DNA of 64,000 nucleotides from Lateolabrax maculatus (Eukaryota; Chordata; Actinopteri; Acropomatiformes; Lateolabracidae). A program made the position numbers and the translations under genes. The notes beneath the pieces were generated by a model. That model was not told the origin of the DNA and did no database searches. It saw only the letters and a program-made list of their open reading frames with translations. Shown here piece after piece: positions 11,541 through 21,885 of this stretch (positions within the stretch are counted from its first letter, which is position 1; each line of letters opens with the position of its first letter). The stretch spans positions 19,292,501-19,356,500 of the forward strand of contig CM062219.1 in the NCBI GenBank assembly GCA_031216445.1, written 5' to 3'.

Positions 11541-11954
11541 TTTCCATATCCCTGGCTGTCTCTGTCTCTTAGTGTTATCATTATCAAAGTAAATTGCAGC
11601 TCCCATGTGCCAGATGAAGAATACAATATTTCCATTTCTGACTGTGCGTGGCCTCTTCCCTCTCTGCCACTGCAGCTACATACAATAATCACAATACTGT
11701 CACAACACATCGCACACACAATGGATCATTCTACCAAAGGACCCACAACTTTGAAGTTTTACATTTCTTTTGTTTTATTTCATTTATTTATTTTTCTCAC
11801 TTTCCTCAGTATGTAGTCACAGCTAACTGGACAATCACAAGAATTGGATTAATTTTATAAAAAAAGTATTTTATTTTTGTTTAGTTCTTTTTCAAACAAT
11901 TTTTTATTATATGACAATATAATAGAAATTGAGTGAGAACAAACTGGTAGTTTG

Positions 11955-12350
11955 TGACAGTGTGTGGTGGTTATGGTTCCAATGAAGGGAACAATGAAAT
12001 CATTTTCTGTCTTTGTGGGCGACAGTTTAGGGAAGACGGAAGCCAGAGATGGTTTTCCCAGGTTGGTGTGGAAGAAATGGAGTGGCCTGCACAGAGCCCG
12101 GACCTCGATCCCATCCAGCACCTCTGGGATGAACCGGAACACCGACTGTGAGCCAGACCTCACCGCCCAACATCAGTACTGAAACTCACTAATGCTCTTG
12201 TGGCTGAATGGTAACAAACAGCCATCCTCTCAGGCCTTGTGAAGTGAGTGAAGGTTTTTGTAGCAGCATATTAATGCCCATGGTTATGGAATGACATATT
12301 CAACCATCACATATAGCTATCAAGGTGGCCACAAACCTTTGTTTAGGCGT
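11955..12350 (+). mobile_element. Tc1-like relic, family 2, transposase 3' part with decayed right end
   Basis: The plus strand encodes VGVEEMEWPAQSPDLDPIQH then LWDEPEHRL before a stop. It is recognisable as the end of a Tc1-like DDE domain, but the third catalytic Glu of the usual NPIEHLW is Gln here (DPIQHLW). Further on, CAACATCAGTACTGAAACTC and GCAGCATATTAATGCCCATG match the family downstream. The end near 12330-12345 (GGCCACAAACCTTTG) is a degraded terminal repeat. The 5' half is missing and the element is dead. Confidence 0.7.
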
Positions 12351-12552
12351 AAATATACTGTTTATACAAGTAGAGTTGCATTGCTGGTGTTGGTAGTAGT
12401 AGTCTTTGCTTCTCCTTTACAAACTCACAAATACCGTACAACCCAGTAGATCCATCACACACACTTGCGTTTACTCTTTGTGGCTTCACAATGGAAGGTT
12501 TGAGATCTAATGTTTCTCAAAAGAAAGAGCGAGCGAGTTAGAAACCAACAGA

Positions 12553-12656
12553 GGAGAGAGAGAGAGAGAGAGCAGGACAGAAAGAGAGCAGGTAGAGCCA
12601 GATAGCTGAGAGCTGACATCTTCCATATTTGATGCATCCACTCAAAGGTAATTAAG

Positions 12657-12696
<40 letters not shown>

Positions 12697-12724
12697 GTGT
12701 GTGTGTGCGTGTGCGTGTGTGTGT
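12553..12724. repeat. (GA)n followed by (GT)n/(GC)n repeat
   Basis: GA run at 12553-12572 and a 65-base GT run with GCGT interruptions at 12660-12724. In the transcript this becomes a CA-rich tract. It is complementary to the CA run at 13034-13082. Confidence 0.9.
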
Positions 12725-13030
12725 AAGTACATCTGCATGTGTGCTTTTGAGTGATACTGTCAGTGTGGATTTTTGTGTGTGTGTTTGTGTGAGTGAGTGA
12801 GTGAGAGAAAGAGAGAGAGGCAGATTATCTGTGTCAGTGGCCATTTGCTCACAACTGGCGCCACATCGGAGAGAGCCAGAGGCAGAGAGCATCATGGGTA
12901 AATGAGCACACACTGCTTAGAGTTTTCCACACAGCGGGCCGAGGGAGAGAGAAAGAGAGAGAGAGACGGGGAGAAATTGCATGCCAAATGACCTGTCTCC
13001 TCCAGTGTACGATGGTGTTTCACTAATTCT

Positions 13031-13033
<3 letters not shown>

Positions 13034-13082
<49 letters not shown>
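13034..13082. repeat. (CA)n microsatellite, UG tract 150 bases past exon 6 donor
   Basis: 49-base CA run on the plus strand; the minus-strand transcript carries it as UG about 150 bases after the exon 6 donor. Confidence 0.95.
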
Positions 13083-13084
<2 letters not shown>

Positions 13085-13176
13085 CATCGGATAAAAACAA
13101 AAAAAACAACAAAAACAACAAAGCAGTGAATCCAAAGTTGATGGAAAGAATGAAAGTGCGTTGTGAAATAATAACA

Positions 13177-13216
13177 ACACACACACACACACACACACAC
13201 ACACCCCCACACACAC
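13177..13216 (-). repeat. tcf4: (CA)n microsatellite giving a UG-rich tract next to the exon 6 5' splice site
   Basis: CA run at 13177-13204 followed by CCCCCACACACACTCAG up to the donor. In the transcript the 5' splice site is followed within 16-55 bases by UGUGUG-rich sequence. UG repeats are known binding sites for TDP-43 and CELF splicing proteins, so an effect on exon 6 use is possible but inferred. Confidence 0.85.
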
Positions 13217-13232
13217 TCAGCCTGTGGTGTAC

Positions 13233-13308
13233 CTGCTAGCCTGGAGTTGGCGTACGGAGGTGAGAGGCTGTCATGTGACGCCATGTACTGAGACCCATCT
13301 GCATAGAT
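13233..13308 (-). CDS. tcf4: tcf4 coding exon 6
   Basis: On the minus strand, acceptor GTCTCTCCTCAG leads into a 76-base exon, and the donor is GTACAC. In phase 0 it encodes IYADGSQYMASHD then SLSPPYANSRLA, ending with one base carried over. TCF4 has YGDGTPY, then SHDNLSPPFVNSR, at this place and the same exit phase. The human exon is 97 bases, so seven codons around the DHMTSRDL stretch are absent here. A UG-repeat tract lies only 28 bases beyond the donor in the transcript. The following exon (human exon 7, ERGSYSSYGR) was not found in the remaining 13 kb and probably lies left of the window. Confidence 0.88.
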
Positions 13309-14093
13309 CTGAGGAGAGACACAGACGTGTGGGTTGAGCAATTATATTTCATCATTATATGTACATAGAAGAATCCACATTTTTTTAAGCCTTTATTACA
13401 CACTGTAGAGAGATGACAGGAAATGAGGGAGGGAGAAATGCAACAAAGCTGCCCAGCCGGACTTGGCCAGTTGGTGTCTCACTGCCTAAGCTAGGGGGGT
13501 GCCTCAAACTGTAACCTTATCATTATTAAAAACAACAGTTGAGACTGATGGCTGAATAGCTCTGTATTATCAACATGTATAACACAGCCATGAAAAATAC
13601 TAATTTCTTGGTCATGTCATGATGGTTTAGGAGCTACGACGCATGCTACATAAACCACAACTAGCCGAAGATTCGGTACAAGCCAAAATACCCGAAAAGT
13701 ATTAATAAATAGAAAGGGAAAAAAAAAAAGGAGAACTACTTGTTTCTAATTTGCTGGCAGGTTTCTGTTCTCATGTAACAAAACACCTCAAGCATATACC
13801 CAATTTACACTTCACCACTTCATGAGTCTTAGGCAGATTGGATTAATTTCTGATATGAAAGAACCAAGTGTGAATGCAGCAAAGACGTATTGGAGATGGA
13901 CTGAAATCTGACTGCTCAATTTTCTAACCAGATGTTGAAAATATGCAAGCATCCATCTCCGCTGCGTGCATATGTAATCTTTTCTCCCCCAAAATCTCCT
14001 CACAACAGTAACATTAAAACTGCTGAAAGCAATTGCATTTAACAGCAATTACAGTAAATGATCATTAATAGTAGTATCGTTGTTAGTAGTTAC
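13309..14093 (-). other. tcf4: tcf4 intron 5 (785 bases)
   Basis: Short intron bounded by donor GTAACT and acceptor TCTCCTCAG on the minus strand. It is unremarkable AT-rich sequence with a short A run near 13720-13730 and no mobile element that I can see. Confidence 0.85.
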
Positions 14094-14149
14094 CTTGGAA
14101 GAACGACTTCCACTCGCCCATGACCCTGCACTCGTTCTCTCCTCCATAT
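14094..14149 (-). CDS. tcf4: tcf4 coding exon 5
   Basis: On the minus strand the acceptor TTTTACTTCAG precedes a 56-base exon, and the donor is GTAACT. Entered with one base carried from exon 4, it reads N-MEERTSAGSWASGSRSSK and ends in phase 0. This matches the E-protein pattern NVEDRSSSGSWG...PS in TCF4, with ERxSxGSW conserved. Human exon 5 is 62 bases, so this copy is two codons shorter, with the loss in the Gly/Pro/Ser linker. It is 45 kb downstream of exon 4 and 0.8 kb upstream of exon 6. The frame joins without a stop across both junctions, which strongly supports a working exon. Confidence 0.88.
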
Positions 14150-14659
14150 CTGAAGTAAAAGAGAGAGGGAGAGAGAGATTTTAATGACAGGAAACAAAAC
14201 ACAACATATCAGTACAGTTTAGGAAAGAATAACAAAGTTGATAATCTATAAAAAAAAAAGTTTCTACAGTTTGGGAAGATAAATGACCCAGAATATCCAA
14301 TCCCTTCATGTAGTGCAATAAGTAATAGCAATAAATAATGCAGATGTGAACAATAAAAATGAATCAGCACATACAGCAAAATATTGTCATCATCGTGACT
14401 GAAAATAAAACCAAAAAGCAAATCAAAAAAGTAGGTAAGTGAACAGAAAGTCATTTCATATTCAGTAAACAAAATGAGAAAATACAAAAAAAAAATCTAT
14501 GCTGCATTTTAGTGTACTTAAACCACTGTTTTTTATGTATCAGTTAACATTTAGTCCTCAGATCCACATTTTAATCATTCACTCATCACTATCAACACTT
14601 AATACTACATACAATATTACTGTACAGTGTCTATAATCAACTACAGCAGCAGGGATGAT

Positions 14660-14860
14660 CATTCTCTCTCCATGCTCCATGTCATTAAACATTATTGATT
14701 ATGATCGTAGAGCCTTTAATGTGTCTCTGTGAAATTTAATGGTCCTTTAAGCCTCCTGCAGACCACTAATCCCCTCTTGTCAACACACTGGATCTGTGAT
14801 GTTATAGCTGTCAAAGGTCAGTCTGCTGATCACAGGTGACCTGATAATGGGAAAAATCAG
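14660..14860. promoter_or_regulatory. Candidate conserved non-coding element upstream of exon 5
   Basis: Repeat-free block with CATTAAACATTATTGATTAT, CCTTTAATGTGTC, GAAATTTAATGG, CCACTAATCCCC and GCTGTCAAAGGTCAGTCTGC (TGACCT/AGGTCA half-sites). It lies in intron 4 about 550-700 bases from exon 5. Inferred from motif density only. Confidence 0.35.
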
Positions 14861-14884
14861 TGGATCACTAAAGATATTACAATT

Positions 14885-15060
14885 CATTCTGAGGGACACA
14901 TGAATGGCTGTACCAGCATTCATGGCAATCCATCAAATGGTTGTTGAGATATTACACTAACACTCAAAAATGTCAACCTCATGGTGGCACTGGAAAACAA
15001 GACAGGGGGTCACCAAAGTCAGTGGGCTTCAACCCCTGGGGACAATGAATGATTAATAAT
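14885..15060 (-). repeat. Dispersed repeat A, copy 2 (minus orientation)
   Basis: CATGGCAATCCATCAAATGG, TCATGGTGGCACTGG, GGTCACCAAAGTCAGTGGG and CCCCTGGGGACAATGAATG match the reverse complement of the first third of copy 1 (5465-5960). The copy is truncated. Confidence 0.65.
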
Positions 15061-15413
15061 AACCATTAACCAGTTAACCCTAACAATAGTGGTGGATTAC
15101 AGTCATATGAATCACTGTTTAAATATGAGGACTTATACGTATAGAGGTTGAGAGACACTGACATCAACACAGATAGAGAGAGAGGGAGGCATGTATTCTG
15201 TACATGACAGGTAGATCAGCTCATCCAGGTCGGCTGAAATGTGCAAATGCAGCTCTCGCTTGCAGTGCACACACACAAACAGACGCACACACTCACAGTT
15301 GTCTCATGCATTGTAGTGCACAAATCTCTCCTCAATAGGCTCTCCATTGTGTCAGTGTGTGTATAGTGAGCAGCTTACATTCATTGTAAAGTCATTTGGA
15401 ATGTCAGCTTATC

Positions 15414-15420
<7 letters not shown>

Positions 15421-15507
<87 letters not shown>

Positions 15508-15520
15508 TGTGTGCGTGTGT
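15421..15520. repeat. Compound (GT)25(GCGT)n repeat
   Basis: GT run of about 50 bases passing directly into about ten GCGT units and then mixed GTGC/GTGT. Alternating purine-pyrimidine over 100 bases with CpG steps can adopt Z-DNA. The Cys/Val and Arg/Ala/Cys open frames over it are artefacts. Confidence 0.95.
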
Positions 15521-15649
15521 TTGCACAATAGAAATAAACTGGTTCAGTTACAAAAAGCCTTTTGGAGTCACACCAAAAGATGCAACCTCAACAAAAGTAC
15601 CTTTGGGCTACCTGTTTATAGAATAGAATAGAATAGAATGTATGCACAT

Positions 15650-16325
15650 TTATTGAAGATTAGGCAAAAACACTTGATGGTAAATGGGATTTAGGAAACA
15701 CACTTTCAAAACACACACATTACACCTAATTTGAATTTAAGGAACACATACTAAGTGGATTGAGGGATTAAATACTTCAGTCAGATCAGTTGGATTTAGA
15801 CTACCAGATGAATTCAGGCCGCAGCCACGTGATTGACTGAATTTATGGAATACACAGTTGGATTTAGGGAATGTACACTTGGGATTTAGGTGGATTTAGG
15901 GACCACACTTGATCAACTGGATTTACGGAATACAAAATAGAAACTGTTCGATTTAGGACACACACATAACTGTGTATGACAGTATACGTCAGATTTAGGG
16001 AGCACGCACTTGATCAGATGGATTTAAGAAACACACACAATGGATCGGTTTGAATTATGTAACACGATACGATTGGTTGTCGAGTATAGGGAACAAATAT
16101 TACACACATTATGATCAGCTGTATTCAAGGAACACAGACTTGATTTATGGATCGAGGGAACACACCAGATCGGTTGGATTTAGGGACCAGACGCTTGACT
16201 GTTTGGATGTAAGGAGCGCAAACTTTATCATTCGGATTCAGGAAACGTGGTCTGACACTTGATCGATTGGGTTTAGGGAACACACACACCTGATCAGATG
16301 GATTAAGGGAACAAATATGAAGACT
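15650..16325. repeat. Diverged ~30-base minisatellite with GGATTTAGGGAACACAC core
   Basis: About twenty copies of a unit close to TGGATTTAGGGA + ACACAC + TTGATCAG, each about 25-40 bases. Examples of the core lie at about 15870, 15893, 15995, 16178, 16268 and 16300. TGATCAG/TGATCGG palindromic ends alternate with GATTTAGG. Units differ by many substitutions, so the array is old. It starts just after a (GAATA) run at 15620-15640. No coding sequence. Confidence 0.8.
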
Positions 16326-17039
16326 GGCCAAATAACAATATTCAACAAGAAAAAAGTGTACTGAAGTAATGCATGACTCAGCATTAGGTATCGCTATCAA
16401 AACCAAAGTTTTGGTATTGTGCGAAGAAGTGTGAAACCTCTCAAGCTGATTGGTATTTACTAATGTTTAGTAAAATATTTGACTGGTATTTGTGCCAGTT
16501 TTGTACTTTATGATTCTCATTCATACAGTTGGATGTGTTACGTTTATAGATACTGTACTATGTTTTTTACACTTTGGCGACACATGTTTTAGTCCTGCAA
16601 ATAAAGTCTGTTTGGAATCAAGTTAGTAGAAGAGAGGGGAGGAAAATGAAATAAAAGTAGAGCAGGAGAGTTTGATAATAAAAGGTCCAGATGCAGAATA
16701 AGTGGAGGTGAAGATGGGGAGGAAGAGGATGAGGAGGACAGCAATTAAAGAAAGCATCCTTCAGTATTGAAAAATAAGAGGTGGAGGGAGATTGGAAGAG
16801 AGTGAGGAGAGGAAGGGGGAAGAGAAAAATACAAGTTTGTGTGCAGGAGTTGAAAGACGTGGAGGAGGAGGAGAGAAGGAGGAGAGAAGGAGGCATCCAT
16901 GTGTCCTGCACCTGATAAGGCCTCCGATTGAGGGCTATAAATTACACCAGAGAGAGAGAATTTACACACAAGCAGGAAAACACACGCTTTAAAGCACACA
17001 TACATACCTCTCTCTTTTTCTGTCTCTCTCTCTCTCTGT

Positions 17040-17041
<2 letters not shown>

Positions 17042-17094
<53 letters not shown>
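17042..17094. repeat. (CA)n microsatellite, arm of a convergent pair
   Basis: 53-base CA run preceded by TCTCTC sequence; faces a GT run at 17214-17268 across 119 bases. Confidence 0.95.
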
Positions 17095-17098
<4 letters not shown>

Positions 17099-17210
17099 GG
17101 TCATCTATCATCAGTTAATGAACTTAGACTGACAGACAGCTCCATGTCTCTCACACTGATCCTATTAAGACCTGCTTGACACAAAACAGACTCCTATTAA
17201 TACAGTTAGC

Positions 17211-17213
<3 letters not shown>

Positions 17214-17268
<55 letters not shown>
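17214..17268. repeat. (GT)n microsatellite, arm of a convergent pair
   Basis: 55-base GT run complementary to 17042-17094. From here to 18720 I see only plain AT-rich intron with nothing recognisable. Confidence 0.95.
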
Positions 17269-18722
17269 TATCTGAGGACAAAAACAGGCCTGTACAGAGA
17301 ATGAACATTGAGCCGCTCTTTGTATTATTTAAAATGAGAAATTTGTCTTTGTAAAGCTTGTCTATGAGCAAAGGAAAGTCACCAATATTATAATTGTTAT
17401 TCTACATATTCTTTATGTTTTTTTCTCTATTTGAATTCAAACTGATGAAACTGAAGCACTGACTTTCAGCTTTAAGGATGTTTGAGAGTTCATAGAGTTA
17501 ATATCCATAACAGGTGGATGGTGTTGGACTATGCTGAGACATAATCCCTCAATTTATGGACAATGCAGCAGGACGATACTGATATACCTAAACATACAGA
17601 CAAGGCCACCAAGGAGTTTTTAAATATCATTTGCTATAGAACCATGGGGTAAGAAAGCTAATGAAGACCAGCTAGTGCAACTGCTAAGCACTGTGACACC
17701 TGTAGCTTGGCTCAGTTGGTCAAAAACCAAAGAGAAAAAATAATTGTGTTTTATCTGACTTAATAATGTACCAAGAGGTGTAAACATGACGTAATATGGA
17801 TTGACAGATAACTCATTCATTGGGCAGTTTGGGCGACTCTCATGCAGCACTTTACTGAGCCTTATGTGTTACTTTATCTTCTTGGGCATCACCAAGAACA
17901 GAGAGAAATAATTGATTATGAGCATCATTAGTCCAGATTACAACTGGCTATCATCTGTTGTGTGACAAAGTGACAAACAGGTAGAAACAAGATTAAAAAA
18001 ACAAGCGCCTGTCGCATATAATTATGGGGAAACGGCTACTGTGTGGTCGCTGTGTTTCACTCACTTTTTTAATGAGGAACTGCGCAAATAAACAACACAT
18101 ATTCTTTTTAACTGCTTTTCAAATTCTGATGTATCAGGGGGAAATACCCGTATTCACCTGCTGACGCACATACATGTCACTGTGGTTACAAGTGATTTTG
18201 CACAATATTACAATATAGATCGCTTAATCCTATGGCTTCCAACAGCAGATGAACTCAACAGTAGTTTATCTTATCTTATCTGCTAAAATCTGTTTCTGTG
18301 GTTGTTCCGATTTGGCTTCACATCACAAACTAACCACCCCAAAGTCCTAATAGAACTGGAAACCATCCTTTCAAGTGGTCCTGACCGACTGACAGCTGTC
18401 ACAGCTGCCTAAACGAACTGAACTGAACGGGCAAGGGGCACCACAGTTTGTCTGAATCTTAATACACTTACACTGTAGTGAGGTCATAGCTCAGATAAAT
18501 CACAGTCCAGGTGTCTGGATACACAAGCAATGAGCTTATCTTCTTTGACCCCAAGAAATGATGACCAAAAAAATATAAGTTCTTTTTTCAACAAAAAATG
18601 TTGTGTATGAAAGGAAAGGTTGACAACTGAAGACCTTTTTAAACACACACACGTTGATGATGGTAATAAATGGTCTCTGACTGACAGAAATGAGGACAGT
18701 GGTCATGCTGCGAGAACATCAA

Positions 18723-18765
18723 GTGTGTGTGTGTGTGACTGTGTGTGTGTGTGTGTGTGTGTGTG
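18723..18765. repeat. (GT)n microsatellite, arm of a second pair
   Basis: GT run with one GACT interruption; complementary to the CA run at 18867-18926, about 100 bases away. Confidence 0.95.
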
Positions 18766-18865
18766 CACCTGTGTGAGCTCTATAGCCCTACTGTTCTCAT
18801 CTGGTCTCCAACCAAACAACCAAACTATATAATTAACTGCAGGCCTACCCCATCCCCCAACCGCC

Positions 18866-18866
<1 letters not shown>

Positions 18867-18926
<60 letters not shown>
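18867..18926. repeat. (AC)30 microsatellite
   Basis: Perfect 60-base AC run. The stretch from 18930 to 19818 is ordinary intron without a recognised feature. Confidence 0.95.
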
Positions 18927-18929
<3 letters not shown>

Positions 18930-19818
18930 TCATACAGCATATGATGATCAGAAAGAGTTTGTCTGTCATCAGACGTGTTTAGGTGTTTTTTTTAATTTCC
19001 TCAAATCAAACATACTCACTCAAACATTTCCTGTTTACTGAAATTTTCCTGAAAAATGAAGAAATAAAAACAATTGTTTTTACTCTTTATTTTGGATGAA
19101 AGTAATCATCAGGAGTCAACATATGGGCTCTCAGCTATGCATGAAGATTCACTGAAACACAACAGATAGATCACAACAATGGTAAAAAATAAAAAGAGCT
19201 CTGTGTGAATGGTGGTATAAAAACATTTTGTTTTTACACAAGATGAAAAAGAGACTGTTGAGGTTTCCTACACTTCATGTTCACTGAAGATTCTTTTTTT
19301 ATTTCATCTTAACTCCACTCATCTTACACCTTCCCAGTTGGGAACATTTCAGACACTACATCTCCCATGAACACGACCGCAGCCATAATGAGCGGTAACA
19401 GATTAGAAGACAACATTTATTGGAACTGACTTGAAACTTAACTGTGCTGTAGCTCCAAATGTAAATCAAACACAATCCTATTGGGGAAAATGAAATTTAA
19501 ATTTTTATCTCTTTTCTGTTATATAATATTATCATATCCCTTTGATTAATGCTTTGTTGCTGTGGTGATCAGACCTGTAGAGATTTAAGCTGCAGTTCCT
19601 CTGATGGCCACTAGCTGCTGCTCTAAGTAAACTCTGACTGTATTGAAGTTAATGGAAACACCCCAAAAATGATCTGTTCACATACAAAGTCAATACATTT
19701 TCTCCACATGGAGTTGAGCTATGTCATCCCTTCTTCTAATACGTAAATTTGACACTTCGCACTCGTTTTACACTTGAGCGAACATGTCAGCTCATTTCAG
19801 TGCTCAAACAGTAACTGA

Positions 19819-20056
19819 CTAGCCTGGCATCGCCAGACTAAACGAAAATTTACCCTCCAGTCCATTTAATACTGCCGCTGTAGCCACAGCCATCTTGGAT
19901 ATTTACAAAGATACCTGAACGGCGCTCGTCTCTGTCAGTCATCGTATTAAACCCGCCTCCTACTAGATAAACGCTTGTGATTGGTTAGCCCGACACAACG
20001 GCAAGGAAATCAGTTTGAATTGGGAGAGGGGCCAGACGTATCTGGTTCCTAGGCTA
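19819..20056. mobile_element. Miniature inverted-repeat element with CTAGCCTGG ends, copy 2
   Basis: Begins CTAGCCTGGC, ends CCTAGGCTAG. AGCCATCTTGGATATTTAC, GTCAGTCATCGTATTAAAC and GCTTGTGATTGGTTAGC are reverse complements of landmarks in copy 1 (10903-11368). At 238 bases it is half the length of copy 1 and inverted. Confidence 0.65.
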
Positions 20057-20239
20057 GTGACTGACACTTCAACTCCTTTCAGCACGATGACTGAATTTAA
20101 TAATCACTTCAATAATTCCCTTTCAACGGCTACAGCAACTTCTTGAAGTAAATCTGATTCAACTGACAATTTACCACATTTCAGTAAGAATTACCAGCTG
20201 ATTCTGCAGACCCCCTTCGTTTCACAGAGCTTTATAGTC

Positions 20240-20480
20240 CAGCCAACAACTTTACTGTTCCGGTTCACTCTCACCGCTCTCATAGCGTCGCTGCAGGCAG
20301 CTGTTTTCAGTGAAAAATCTCTAAATCCCCACTGTACACTACCTGCTCAGCACCAAACAGCAGACAGACACAGTTAGAGGCTGGCTGGTGAACATAGTGG
20401 ACGATTTAGTTGCTGAAGAGTAGAATATTTCCCTCAGCAGTTGGTAGAGACCAAAAGCAGAGCTAAAAGAGAGGGACTAT
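20240..20480 (+). repeat. Dispersed repeat D, copy 2
   Basis: CACTGTACACTACCTGCTC, AGCACCAAACAGCAG, GAACATAGTGGACGATTTAG, ATATTTCCCTCAGCAG and GTTGGTAGAGACC recur, diverged, at 26880-26990. Part is inverted at 3590-3760. Unclassified. Confidence 0.5.
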
Positions 20481-20816
20481 TGGACTTACATTTGCGAGGT
20501 GGAAAGAAACACAACTTGGCTGAATGTGTAAATAAGCCAGCGTTTGCTAACAGTTTTGCCATATCAACAAAAAAAGGATGATATGTTAATATAGTATTCA
20601 CATCTTGTTTCTGCTGGACCCAAGTAGCCAAAATCCCTTATTCAAAACGGACTGAAAGGCTGTTGAAGTCAAACATTTACAAACACAAGGAAAATATTAA
20701 AAGCATCAAAGCTGAACACAAGATAAACCCAGAAGGAAAGAAAGACTTGACCATAGGACACACACGCATGAACTGCATGACTATTGTTCAAGCCAAGACC
20801 AACAGGTCAGATTATC

Positions 20817-21236
20817 TAGGAAGGCAGAAAAGAAGAGAAGCTAGAAAAAGGAGAGATGAGGAAATGAGGAAATGAAAGGAAATGGAGAGGAGAGGAGGGA
20901 AGAGATGAGGAGAGAAGAGATGAGGAGAGGAGAGAAGAGACAATGGGAGATTGAAGTACAGCGATAAGGACTGGAGAGGATAAATAAGAGGAGGAAAAGA
21001 CGGAGGAAACAAGGAGAGCAGAGAGAATAAACAAGAAGAGGAGCTAAGTCGAGAATTAATAAGGAGAGGGGAACAAGGAAAGGAGAGGAGACGGGGAGGG
21101 GAGAGAAGAAATAAGGAGAGGAAAGGAGAGAGGAAACAAGGACAGCAGAGAGGAGAAAAAGAAACAAAAAGGAGCTAAGGGGAGAAGAAATATGGAGAAG
21201 AAACAAGGAGAAGATAGAAGAAACAAGAGAGGAGAG
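20817..21236. repeat. Polypurine (GGAGA-type) tract, about 420 bases
   Basis: Plus strand almost entirely A and G, with GGAGAGGAG and AGAAGAGA units. The 156-residue minus-strand open frame and three others over it are poly-Ser/Leu/Phe artefacts. Mirror-symmetric segments could form triplex DNA. Confidence 0.9.
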
Positions 21237-21392
21237 GAGTTGTTGATTGTAACATATATAAAAACCTTTATAGTTGTATTGCTTTCTGAAACAAAAGACA
21301 AATGACAACATAGATCTAATTCATTTTATATAATGCAGAGAGAACCTTCTTGTACTTGAACTGAATTACATTCATGTTATTATCCTGGGTAA

Positions 21393-21393
<1 letters not shown>

Positions 21394-21432
<39 letters not shown>
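21394..21432. repeat. (AC)n microsatellite
   Basis: 39-base run facing the TG run at 21527-21580 across 94 bases. Confidence 0.95.
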
Positions 21433-21434
<2 letters not shown>

Positions 21435-21524
21435 CGGTACAATGAGAGTAAGAATTAAGAGTCAGATTACGTCTCTGTATCTTCTCCTTTAAAGCTGCTT
21501 AAACTGTCTAACACCCACAATCCC

Positions 21525-21526
<2 letters not shown>

Positions 21527-21580
<54 letters not shown>
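21527..21580. repeat. (TG)n microsatellite
   Basis: 54-base run, complementary to 21394-21432. Confidence 0.95.
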
Positions 21581-21581
<1 letters not shown>

Positions 21582-21654
21582 CTGGACAAGCAGAGGAAGT
21601 GATGTAATAATCACATTCAGGAAGTGGTCCATGTCCTGTTTTGTTACATGATTC

Positions 21655-21853
21655 GTGCTCTCTCTCCTTGTCTCCCTTCTTTCCTTCCCTTGATTCCCTC
21701 TTTTCTTTCCTCCACCTCTCTCTCCTATCCCCCCCGCCTCCCCGTTCCGTCCTTTGCCAAATCTTCCTCTTTCCTTTCCCTTGTTGCGGTTATTTCTCTC
21801 ATCCTTTCTCTTCTACACTCTTTCCTTCCTCTTTTCTTTACTCATTTCCTCCT

Positions 21854-21885
<32 letters not shown>

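Larger units (their letters stand above)
1..13232 (-). other. tcf4: tcf4 intron 6 (partial, 3' part outside window)
   Basis: Everything left of exon 6 appears to be intron in the transcript. I searched the minus strand for the next E-protein exon (a Ser/Tyr-rich SYxSYGR segment) and saw none. Contents are dispersed repeats, two Tc1 relics, a CTAGCCTGG-ended miniature element, two diverged minisatellites and several CA-rich domains. Confidence 0.7.

Noticed and set aside
12840..12905. Possible minus-strand exon near GCGCCACATCGGAGAGAGCC
   Set aside because: No E-protein similarity and no paired splice sites.
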